A stretch of DNA of 5,374 bases from Candidatus Hydrogenedentota bacterium (GCA_022710255.1 JAKLHG010000303.1:1-5374), one strand, 5' to 3'. Counted from the stretch's first letter, positions 1 to 4,891 are shown. The notes: generated by a model from the sequence alone, not told the origin. Numbers and translations are program-made.

Positions 1-32
1 GCCCAGGGTTGCGGTACTCCGCTACCCTGGGT
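1..32. repeat. REP-type palindromic repeat, copy 1
   Basis: This is an imperfect palindrome. CCCAGGGT (2-9) pairs with ACCCTGGG (24-31), and GCGG (11-14) pairs with CCGC (19-22). A T/T mismatch (10/23) separates the two stem blocks and the loop is TACT. The element matches the reverse complement of the repeat at 148-179 with a single difference in 32 bases. Size, shape and position next to a RAYT gene fit a REP element. It starts at the first base of the window, so further elements may lie to the left. Confidence 0.8.
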
Positions 33-56
33 TGGAAATCGCCCCAATTCCCGTTT

Positions 57-69
57 ACCCCAACGGGGT
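57..69. repeat. Mini-hairpin with AAC loop
   Basis: ACCCC-AAC-GGGGT is a perfect 5-bp stem with a 3-nt loop. It is enclosed by an imperfect outer stem, CCCCAATT (42-49) against AACTGGGG (76-83), with one mismatch. It lies in the spacer between the two REP copies and probably belongs to the same composite repeat. No function is assigned. Confidence 0.5.
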
Positions 70-106
70 TGCGTCAACTGGGGTACTGTATTGGAAAACC
101 GACGTA

Positions 107-119
107 ACTCCGTTGGAGT
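107..119. repeat. Mini-hairpin with GTT loop
   Basis: ACTCC-GTT-GGAGT is a perfect 5-bp stem. Its loop is the reverse complement of the AAC loop at 57-69. The shared layout with a different stem sequence suggests stems that have drifted with compensating changes. It lies in the inter-REP spacer. Confidence 0.5.
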
Positions 120-147
120 AGAAAAGAGTGAAGGGAAAACATCACTT

Positions 148-179
148 ACCCAGGGTAGCGGGGTACCGCAACCCTGGGC
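148..179. repeat. REP-type palindromic repeat, copy 2 (inverted)
   Basis: This is the second REP copy, in inverted orientation to 1-32. CCCAGGGT (149-156) pairs with ACCCTGGG (171-178), and GCGG (158-161) pairs with CCGC (166-169). There is an A/A mismatch (157/170) and a GGTA loop. Two REPs head to head about 115 bp apart are the usual arrangement of a bacterial interspersed mosaic element (BIME). The pair lies about 170 bp upstream of the RAYT pseudogene, its likely source enzyme. Confidence 0.8.
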
Positions 180-188
180 TATGATATG

Positions 189-205
189 GAATCCCGTTGG
201 GATTC
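189..205. repeat. Mini-hairpin with GTT loop, 7-bp stem
   Basis: GAATCCC-GTT-GGGATTC is a perfect 7-bp stem with the same GTT loop as the hairpin at 107-119. It follows the second REP by 9 nt. Its right arm lies within the 14-bp tandem duplication at 198-225. Confidence 0.55.
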
Positions 206-225
206 TGAATATGGGATTCTGAATA
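198..225. repeat. Perfect 14-bp tandem duplication
   Basis: TGGGATTCTGAATA occurs twice in immediate succession (198-211 and 212-225) with no mismatch. It duplicates the right arm of the preceding hairpin. The remaining 226-350 stretch before the transposase has only an imperfect palindrome around ATTTAAAT (233-248) and a GCACGTGC palindrome (298-305). I see no gene there. Confidence 0.75.
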
Positions 226-350
226 CATCCGTCGGCATTTAAATACCGTATCCTGAACGGAAAGATGTGGGTAATGACAAGAGTTGTACTTGGGAACGCA
301 CGTGCTCTTGAAATTCTATTTCCTCTTCAATTTGCATTCAACTCGACATA

Positions 351-907
351 ATGCCCTATCCTATTCCCATGCGCTCCCGATAAACATTACCGAATCCGAA
401 GGCATCTATTTCCTGACAATCACAATTGTGGATTGGTTGCCCGTATTTATCGGCGTTGCTCCCTGTGAAATCGTGTTGGAATCGCTTCTTTTCTGTCGCA
501 AGCAAAAGGAACTGCGTCTCTACGCCTAGGTGCTGATGGAAAATCATCTGCATCTCGTCGCCGAAGCACCGGACCTGACCGGCTGTGTGCAATCCTTCAA
601 ACGACACACCGCCCGATCACTTATCAACTGCGCGACAAGCACCAATAAGGACTGGTTGTTGCATCAATTCGGGTATTGCAGGAAGGCCTACAAACATAAC
701 AGCCAGTACCAGGTCTGGCAGGAAGGCGCTCATCCGCAATTGATTCAGGGAGATGATATGCTGAGGCAAAAGATGATTTACATCCACAACAATCCTGTGC
801 GGCGTGGATACGTGGATGCGCACGAGCATTGGCGCTATTCCTCTGCACGCAATTATGAATCAGGCGATCATACGGTGTTGGAGATTGACCCGCTGCCTTG
901 GCCGTAA
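351..907 (+). pseudogene. REP-associated tyrosine transposase (RAYT, Y1/IS200-like HUH family), broken
   Basis: RAYTs are single-strand HUH nucleases that nick DNA at REP hairpins with one tyrosine and an HxH metal site. The main reading frame reads from about 386 through 'EGIYFLTITIVDWLPVF' and 'IVLESLLFCRKQKELRLYA', then meets TAG at 527-529, where relatives usually carry an aromatic residue (LxxYAYVxMENHLHL). It resumes with 'VLMENHLHLV' to a TAA at 905-907. The HxH motif is at 545-553. The catalytic tyrosine, equivalent to Tyr115 of E. coli TnpA-REP, is the Y of 'IYIHNNPVRRGYV' at 779-781. The natural start appears to be ATG 351 ('MPYPIPMRSR'), which lies in another frame and stops at 381-383, so a 1-nt deletion around 372-383 is inferred. 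No clear ribosome binding site precedes it. With two lesions it is probably a pseudogene, and it sits beside its likely REP substrates. Amber suppression or a sequencing error is possible for the TAG but would leave the frameshift unexplained. Confidence 0.75.
530..907 (+). CDS. C-terminal catalytic ORF of the broken RAYT
   Basis: This open stretch of 125 codons begins directly after the amber codon. A GTG abuts the TAG and an ATG follows at 536. It keeps the RAYT catalytic features: HxH at residues 6-8, the 'VWQEGAHPQ' strand, the tyrosine at residue 84 inside 'MIYIHNNPVRRGY', and the C-terminal 'HWRYSSARNY'. It lacks the N-terminal beta strands that complete the HUH fold, so a separate product is unlikely to be fully active. 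A purine-rich AAGGA at 506-510 is too distant for a good ribosome binding site. Translation would need reinitiation at the stop. This is listed because automatic annotation is likely to call it as a gene. I regard it as part of the pseudogene. Confidence 0.4.
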   Translation: MLMENHLHLVAEAPDLTGCVQSFKRHTARSLINCATSTNKDWLLHQFGYCRKAYKHNSQYQVWQEGAHPQLIQGDDMLRQKMIYIHNNPVRRGYVDAHEHWRYSSARNYESGDHTVLEIDPLPWP

Positions 908-937
908 GAGGAAGAAGTTCAACTTCAAGAGCAAGTG

Positions 938-962
938 CGTTACGAAATACAATTTCGTAACG
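938..962. repeat. Perfect 11-bp stem-loop between RAYT and mrr
   Basis: CGTTACGAAAT and ATTTCGTAACG flank a 3-nt ACA loop with no mismatch. It begins 30 nt after the RAYT stop. A run of five T (979-983) follows only after a 16-nt gap that carries a second weak hairpin, AAAAC-TCA-GTTTT (970-982). It is therefore not a textbook intrinsic terminator, although it could insulate mrr from upstream transcription. A smaller palindrome, GAAGTT-C-AACTTC (914-926), precedes it. Alternatives are a transposon-end hairpin or a protein-binding site. Confidence 0.6.
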
Positions 963-981
963 AGAGTGGAAAACTCAGTTT

Positions 982-1010
982 TTGCTATTACCGTAGCAGG
1001 TTTGTACAAT
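982..1010 (+). promoter_or_regulatory. Sigma70-type promoter of mrr
   Basis: The -35 box is TTGCTA (982-987, 4/6 to consensus) and the -10 box is TACAAT (1005-1010, 5/6), with the optimal 17-bp spacer. Transcription would start near 1017, giving a leader of about 50 nt before the mrr ATG at 1066. This is prediction from consensus match only. Confidence 0.55.
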
Positions 1011-1039
1011 ACAGAAAGCGTTATGTGCCCCTGTATTGT
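1006..1039. promoter_or_regulatory. Operator-like inverted repeat over the mrr -10 box
   Basis: ACAATACAG (1006-1014) and CTGTATTGT (1031-1039) are perfect 9-bp inverted arms with a 16-nt spacer. The left arm covers most of the -10 box and the right arm lies in the early transcribed region. Because the predicted start (about 1017) is downstream of the left arm, an RNA hairpin would not form from this promoter. A dimeric DNA-binding repressor is the more natural reading. No regulator gene is present in the window. Confidence 0.45.
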
Positions 1040-1065
1040 CAACGTATTCAATGGAGTTGTCATAA

Positions 1066-1980
1066 ATGGCCATACCCGATTTTCAAAGCATCATGCTGCC
1101 GCTGTTGCGTGTTTTTAGCGATGGCAGGGAGCATCCCTCGCAGGAATGCATTCTTTTTCTAGCGGAACACTATAATCTGACAGAAGAGGAAAGAAAGATA
1201 CAATTGCCGAGTGGGAAAGGCATTTTGTTTAACAATCGGGTTGCATGGGGATTGGCTCATATGTATAAGGCGGGATTGTTAAAGCGTCCTAAACGTGCTA
1301 TTTATCAAATCACAGACAGAGGGTGTGAAGCCTTGGCAAGTGGGCTGGATAAGATAACCCTGAAGTATCTTGATCAATTTCCAGAACATATTGCATTTCG
1401 TAAACCAGCTGAACCACAGGGACATGAAGCATCCATAATATCTGAATTGGTGACGGCCGATACCCCTGAAGAGGCGCTGGAGTCTGCCCATCAGGAATTG
1501 AAGGAAACCCTGGCGTCGGATATTATTCAGACGATAAAACAATGTTCCCCTGAGTTTTTTGAACGCCTTGTGGTGGATGTGCTGGTGAAGATGGGCTATG
1601 GTGGTTCGCGGAAGGAGGCAGGACAGGCAGTAGGCAAGTCGGGCGACGGCGGTATTGACGGCATCATCAAAGAAGACCGCCTTGGGCTGGACATCATCTA
1701 TATTCAGGCAAAGCGTTGGGAGAATGTGGTGGGCCGTCCCGAAATCCAGAAGTTCGCCGGGGCATTGCTGGGCAACCATGCCAGAAAGGGCATTCTCATT
1801 ACCAGTTCCTATTTCAGCAAAGATGCCATCGAATACGTGACCCACATAGAAGGCAAAATTATCCTCATAGACGGTGCACGGCTTGCCGACCTCATGATTG
1901 AACATAATGTTGGTACCACAACGGTCGCCACTTATGAGGTGAAACGTCTTGATTCGGATTATTTTATTGGGGAGATATGA
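1066..1980 (+). CDS. mrr: Mrr-type type IV (modification-dependent) restriction endonuclease
   Basis: The 304-residue product is the same length as E. coli Mrr. In that family an N-terminal winged-helix domain binds DNA and a C-terminal PD-(D/E)XK-like nuclease cuts modified DNA, limiting entry of foreign methylated DNA. Residues 1 to about 95 form the Mrr_N-like region ('LPLLRVFSDG', 'RVAWGLAHMYKAGLL', 'YQITDRG'). Residues 110-160 form a charged linker. From 'SPEFFERLVVDVLVKMGYGG' (161-180) the catalytic domain follows, with 'GDGGIDG' (Asp198) and 'IYIQAKRW' (Gln214-x-Lys216), the QxK form usual in Mrr. All expected motifs are present, so it is probably active. Start ATG 1066 has GGAG at 1053-1056 (9-nt spacing). 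A 4-codon ORF (1051-1065) ends directly against the start codon. It has its own promoter and no partner gene; the downstream neighbour converges on it. RAYT sequences flank it on both sides, suggesting an accessory gene. Confidence 0.93.
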   Translation: MAIPDFQSIMLPLLRVFSDGREHPSQECILFLAEHYNLTEEERKIQLPSGKGILFNNRVAWGLAHMYKAGLLKRPKRAIYQITDRGCEALASGLDKITLKYLDQFPEHIAFRKPAEPQGHEASIISELVTADTPEEALESAHQELKETLASDIIQTIKQCSPEFFERLVVDVLVKMGYGGSRKEAGQAVGKSGDGGIDGIIKEDRLGLDIIYIQAKRWENVVGRPEIQKFAGALLGNHARKGILITSSYFSKDAIEYVTHIEGKIILIDGARLADLMIEHNVGTTTVATYEVKRLDSDYFIGEI

Positions 1981-1993
1981 TTCAACAGGCACG

Positions 1994-2021
1994 CTCCAAG
2001 TTATACACTCCAAGTTATACA
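1994..2021. repeat. Perfect 14-bp tandem duplication after mrr
   Basis: CTCCAAGTTATACA occurs twice head to tail (1994-2007 and 2008-2021) without mismatch, 13 nt after the mrr stop and directly before the RAYT remnant. It has the same length as the duplication at 198-225 but unrelated sequence. Confidence 0.75.
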
Positions 2022-2022
2022 T

Positions 2023-2084
2023 GGAATTGGCACTGCTCCATGCGATATCGTGTTGGAGTCGCTCCTGTTCTGTCGCAAGCAAAA
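2023..2084 (+). pseudogene. Remnant of a second RAYT transposase copy
   Basis: Translated in one frame this reads 'GIGTAPCDIVLESLLFCRKQK', matching 'FIGVAPCEIVLESLLFCRKQK' of the upstream RAYT. Over 2035-2084 against 458-507, 44 of 50 bases agree, and three of the six differences change no residue. Similarity stops abruptly after the A-run at 2081-2086; the next codons (TEVKCFSLGT) do not resemble RAYT and no HxH motif follows. Only this internal piece of the N-terminal half survives. It has the same orientation as the RAYT at 351-907, so mrr lies between two direct RAYT-derived segments. Confidence 0.75.
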
Positions 2085-2111
2085 AACCGAAGTCAAATGC
2101 TTCAGCCTAGG

Positions 2112-2170
2112 CACACTAAAGTGTGAACAACATACAAATTTTCATTGCTTACGGTGGAGCCGCAAGGCTC
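2112..2170. repeat. Two small hairpins between the RAYT remnant and the pseudopilin gene
   Basis: CACAC-TAAA-GTGTG (2112-2125) and GAGCC-GCAA-GGCTC (2157-2170) are each perfect 5-bp stems with 4-nt loops, the second a GNRA-type loop. They lie in the convergent gap between mrr and the minus-strand pseudopilin gene. Neither is followed by a convincing T-run on either strand, so I do not call them intrinsic terminators. The rest of 2085-2210 holds no gene that I can see. Confidence 0.35.
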
Positions 2171-2210
2171 ATGAAAGACTGTCCCTGGAAGTACCATTTT
2201 GTGAGGGGGA

Positions 2211-2843
2211 TTACTGCAGAGACTTCATGAAGCGGTGGGAGAGTTCGGTAACGGTAGGAGTGGCAGGGAATTCGCCGGGATAGGCTATATACTTGACATG
2301 GCTGTCGGGATAAAGGACATTGGTGCCCATACTGCCTGAAGAGGTTTCACTTACGTCTGTTGATAGGAAGTCCCATTCCAGGGGAGCATGTAGATTCGTC
2401 ACGCGTCCCTGCACGACCGTGCTGGCGGGTTCCAACAGAAATTCCTTTCCGTTTTCGTCCCTGGCCTTGAGATACTTTCCCTCGTACTCAATTGGATCGC
2501 TATTCGCGGGATTGATCAGCGTGTGCCAGTATGCCCGAAAAGAGGCGTCATTGGAAACACTGAACAGCATCCTTGAAACGATGATAGGGTCGCCCTTGCC
2601 ATAACCGGGTCCCCGGCTTTCCCTGAAGGCTGCGCGGGCCGCCTCCCGCGTGTTTTGGGATGAGTCTCCAGATCCGTCTGATGTCATCTGCCCGATGCCT
2701 GTATCGTGGGCGTGCACCATGTTTGCGGCTTGCTTTGACTTTTTCCTTGCTTTGTTCAGCACCGGCAGGTACATCGCCATCAGAATGCTGATAATCGCAA
2801 GGACCACCAGCGTTTCAACCAGCGAAAAACCGCGACGCTCCAT
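2211..2843 (-). CDS. Prepilin-type pseudopilin with H-X9-DG-like C-terminal tail
   Basis: The 210-residue protein starts 'MERRG/FSLVETLVVLAIISILMAMYLPVL'. There is a short basic leader, a prepilin-peptidase site after Gly5, Phe6 as new N-terminus, Glu at mature position 5 (Glu10), and a hydrophobic helix to about residue 28. This is the type IV pilin / type II secretion pseudopilin signature, so it should be processed at the inner membrane and project into the periplasm. The body is polar with a Ser/Gly/Asp-rich stretch (54-64). The tail 'GTNVLYPDSHVKYIAYPGEFP' (173-192) matches the conserved end of the large pseudopilin-like families abundant in Planctomycetes, Lentisphaerae and Hydrogenedentes, but with Asp-Ser instead of Asp-Gly. 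Substrate and partners are unknown, and no secretion gene is nearby. The start is supported by GAAAGG about 8 nt upstream and a promoter at 2869-2897. It lies downstream of the cytochrome gene on the same strand, 184 nt away. Confidence 0.85.
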   Translation of the reverse strand: MERRGFSLVETLVVLAIISILMAMYLPVLNKARKKSKQAANMVHAHDTGIGQMTSDGSGDSSQNTREAARAAFRESRGPGYGKGDPIIVSRMLFSVSNDASFRAYWHTLINPANSDPIEYEGKYLKARDENGKEFLLEPASTVVQGRVTNLHAPLEWDFLSTDVSETSSGSMGTNVLYPDSHVKYIAYPGEFPATPTVTELSHRFMKSLQ

Positions 2844-2846
2844 ATG

Positions 2847-2863
2847 CGTAACCTTTCGTTACG
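2847..2863 (-). promoter_or_regulatory. Leader hairpin presenting the pseudopilin ribosome binding site
   Basis: On the minus strand CGTAAC-GAAAG-GTTACG is a perfect 6-bp stem with a 5-nt loop, 3 nt before the ATG at 2843. The SD-like GAAAGG spans the loop and first stem base. With the promoter at 2869-2897, transcription would begin at about 2862, so the stem would form at the extreme 5' end of the mRNA. It could protect the message from decay or tune translation. Function is inferred. Confidence 0.4.
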
Positions 2864-2868
2864 TGGTC

Positions 2869-2897
2869 ATTATAGCATGAACCAGTGGAGTTGACAT
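2869..2897 (-). promoter_or_regulatory. Promoter of the pseudopilin gene
   Basis: On the minus strand there is a perfect TATAAT (2869-2874) preceded by TGC, making an extended -10. A 17-bp spacer separates it from ATGTCA (2892-2897, 4/6 to TTGACA). The leader to the ATG would be only about 20 nt. A strong, short-leader promoter suggests the gene is transcribed independently of the cytochrome gene upstream. Confidence 0.6.
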
Positions 2898-2992
2898 CGG
2901 GAATAGTGAGAATGACTCTGTGTGTGTATATAATCCGCCCGCCAGGCTCGTGACAGGTTCAGATTAGGTATGCGACAGGGTCATAGGACAGG
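2891..2992. other. Intergenic segment with consensus boxes, alternating Y-R tract and GACAGG repeats
   Basis: On the plus strand a perfect TTGACA (2891-2896) and a perfect TATAAT (2929-2934) occur, but 32 bp apart, too far for one normal promoter. Between them lies a 14-nt alternating pyrimidine-purine tract (2919-2932). GACAGG then occurs three times (2952, 2974 and 2987). No gene reads rightward from here; a transcript would run antisense into the cytochrome gene. I see no coding region or clear terminator for the cytochrome gene here. Confidence 0.3.
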
Positions 2993-3027
2993 TCTGGCTC
3001 CCGAGGCAAAGAAACGCATAGCCGCCC

Positions 3028-4704
3028 TTAATCATCATCGTGGACGGAATGCGGGAAGGGATCGTCCGGCACTTCCGAATGGCATACGGAACACATGTTG
3101 ATGACACCCTCATGGCCTTGGATAGCGATTGCCTGGATATTATCCTCGATTTTAACCGTGGGCGTTATGGCATGAGGGCTGCCATGACAGGCGGCACACA
3201 TGATATTACGATGTCCTTTTGAATTTCTGAAGAGCGTGTCCGGCTGTTCAAATTCATATGAGGCGGGCGCCATTGAATCATGACAGGTTTCACAACGGGG
3301 TTCCGTTTCCCAGGGAACCCGCTCGGGATTGGCAACATCGGTTATTTCACCATGGCAGTCCATGCAGTTCATCCCTTTGCTCAAATGCACATCACGCTGA
3401 CACTGGGTCCGTATTCCAGGATGGCAGGCATAGCAGCTTACGCTCAGTTCACCGGTCATGCGCGAGGCATGGGCGCCGTGCACGGCGCGTGATAAGTTGT
3501 GACTTGTGCCATTTCCCGGCATACCCAATTCCGGTTGCGCATGACAGTGCCCGCAAGCGACCGGGCGCATGGATTCCAACGTGGTTTCATGCATCTCATC
3601 ATGCTTGCGCAAAATATCCGTGGCGGGGGTAATGCCGGGTGTGTTGTGGCACATGTCACAACTAATCTCCCAGGAAACGGGCACCACCGACTGGGTTTGA
3701 ACAATATCCTGTTCGCCCTGGGCTACGGTGATTGTGGCAAGAGGGTAGGGATTCTCCACGTGCGTGTCATCCAACGGCGTAATCGGAATTCCCGTAACCA
3801 CCCAATCCGTTCGCGGGGCGGCGTGAGCCGTCATTATACCGGTCAAACGGTGACCTGTGAGGCCCACATTAGGGGTAATCGCCTGACCGAATAAGGCTTC
3901 CGCATAGTCCCAGAAGTTGGTTTTTGTATCGGATACGGTGTTGCCCTGAATTTCATATCGTACCGTCACCCCGCTTTGAACAATTTCAGGGCTGCCGTGA
4001 GTGCGGTCCACAACTTGGGCATAGAGTGTATTGTAGGGAGGCAGGATCATGAACTCGGAAAAATCCTCGTTCATGCAGTGCATTCCCAATTCGTTATATC
4101 CGAACACGACCAGGTCGCTGGATTTCAGCTGGGCGGTATAATTCCTGGTATCGGCAAAGTCTTCGCCGGGCGCCAAGTCAATGTTTATGCCGACAGGCCG
4201 TATCCATCCGGCAAGTACGCTGAAAGACACCACGTGGCTTCCCGGTTCAACGCTGTCGACAGGTTCACCAGAGGCGTACGGGCCTTCTCCATCCAGAAAC
4301 CATGCCGCACCCTGCGTCACAACATCTGCGGGCCCCAGCGTAAAAACAACGGAAGCCGGACTCGTTTCCCCCTCTGGAAATACAGGTTGAGATACCCAGC
4401 ACAGGGGCGGGTCCTGTTCCCCGTTAAAGGTGTAATACTCACCGCTCTGCCACAAATAGGCCGCGCGTATGGCATAGGCCATGGGATTTGTCCCTTGCTG
4501 CCAACCCGTAAGGTACAGGATCGTTTCGCTCATAATCATTCGCCAATCGGAATTCTCGTCCGCGGGATGATACAGGTCCTCCTTTTCAGCTGCGGAATTC
4601 CCCGCGTATGCATATACGGTAGCACCCAAGACCAGTTCCCCTCCTGAAAACACGGCGCTTGACAGCATAATCAGTGAAACCGCACAATTATACCCTGTTT
4701 TCAT
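3028..4704 (-). CDS. Exported seven-heme c-type cytochrome with N-terminal EF-hand module
   Basis: The 558-residue product starts with a signal peptide (1 to about 28, 'AVSLIMLSSAVFSGG', cleavage probably after Ala28). An EF-hand/dockerin-like module follows (46-103): the 12-residue loop Asp49-x-Asn51-x-Asp53...Glu60 should bind calcium, and 'NPMAYAIRAAYLWQ' forms the next helix. Residues about 113-190 are an Ig-like domain ('GAAWFLDGEGPYASG', 'VSFSVLAGW'). 'FGYNELGMHCMN' (201-212) opens a domain seen in large multiheme cytochromes. The C-terminal third has seven CxxCH heme sites starting at Cys349, 384, 424, 447, 471, 503 and 538, with many spare histidines for axial ligation. The family suggests periplasmic or surface electron transfer; donor and acceptor are unknown. 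ATG 4704 is chosen over GTG 4710 because AAGGAGG (4712-4718) sits 7 nt before the ATG but 1 nt before the GTG. The end is an acidic 'HDDD'. No cytochrome maturation gene is nearby. Confidence 0.9.
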   Translation of the reverse strand: MKTGYNCAVSLIMLSSAVFSGGELVLGATVYAYAGNSAAEKEDLYHPADENSDWRMIMSETILYLTGWQQGTNPMAYAIRAAYLWQSGEYYTFNGEQDPPLCWVSQPVFPEGETSPASVVFTLGPADVVTQGAAWFLDGEGPYASGEPVDSVEPGSHVVSFSVLAGWIRPVGINIDLAPGEDFADTRNYTAQLKSSDLVVFGYNELGMHCMNEDFSEFMILPPYNTLYAQVVDRTHGSPEIVQSGVTVRYEIQGNTVSDTKTNFWDYAEALFGQAITPNVGLTGHRLTGIMTAHAAPRTDWVVTGIPITPLDDTHVENPYPLATITVAQGEQDIVQTQSVVPVSWEISCDMCHNTPGITPATDILRKHDEMHETTLESMRPVACGHCHAQPELGMPGNGTSHNLSRAVHGAHASRMTGELSVSCYACHPGIRTQCQRDVHLSKGMNCMDCHGEITDVANPERVPWETEPRCETCHDSMAPASYEFEQPDTLFRNSKGHRNIMCAACHGSPHAITPTVKIEDNIQAIAIQGHEGVINMCSVCHSEVPDDPFPHSVHDDD

Positions 4705-4711
4705 GAACACG

Positions 4712-4718
4712 CCTCCTT
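4712..4718 (-). promoter_or_regulatory. Strong Shine-Dalgarno of the cytochrome gene
   Basis: AAGGAGG on the minus strand is a near-perfect anti-16S match, 7 nt before the ATG at 4704. It rules out the longer GTG reading (4710), which would leave one base of spacing, and indicates efficient translation. Confidence 0.8.
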
Positions 4719-4890
4719 GGTAAGAATTTTACGCGCAAGAATCTGTTAAGTTTTTCTACGGAGTGAGAGTGTATCATAATAAATTCTATATTTAATAATT
4801 TTTTAATATTTTTTTGTAACCATGAACTGCCAGATAAGAATTGTGTCTCATATTTATGTATTGAAAGTAGTGTCACATAAATTTATTCAT
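4719..4890. promoter_or_regulatory. AT-rich divergent intergenic region
   Basis: This region separates the minus-strand cytochrome gene from the plus-strand EF-hand ORF. Its core (about 4772-4816) is almost entirely A/T with runs of six and seven T. On the minus strand TATGAT (4773-4778) is a possible -10 for the cytochrome gene, with A/T-rich UP-element-like DNA upstream but no good -35. ATTTATGT (4852-4859) and ACATAAAT (4875-4882) form an 8-bp inverted repeat with a 15-nt spacer, a possible regulator site. There is no convincing plus-strand promoter. Confidence 0.4.
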
Positions 4891-4891
4891 T

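Noticed and set aside
1279..2082. Long minus-strand open frame of 267 codons opposite mrr
   Set aside because: It is a shadow of mrr and the RAYT remnant. The plus-strand frame has all Mrr motifs, a promoter and a ribosome binding site, whereas this translation has no recognisable domain.
2105..2111. GCCTAGG shared with the amber site of the RAYT (524-530)
   Set aside because: The two occurrences are not in aligned positions relative to the homologous RAYT segment (16 against 18 or more bases after the A-run) and the flanks differ. Seven bases can recur by chance.
3976..4647. Plus-strand open frame of 223 codons opposite the cytochrome gene
   Set aside because: It is antisense to the signal peptide, EF-hand and YNELGMHC regions of a clearly real gene. 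It shows no motif, and the composition looks like a complement artefact.
4708..4710. GTG as start of the cytochrome gene
   Set aside because: Only one base would separate it from AAGGAGG. The ATG at 4704 has 7-nt spacing and gives a normal signal peptide beginning Met-Lys.
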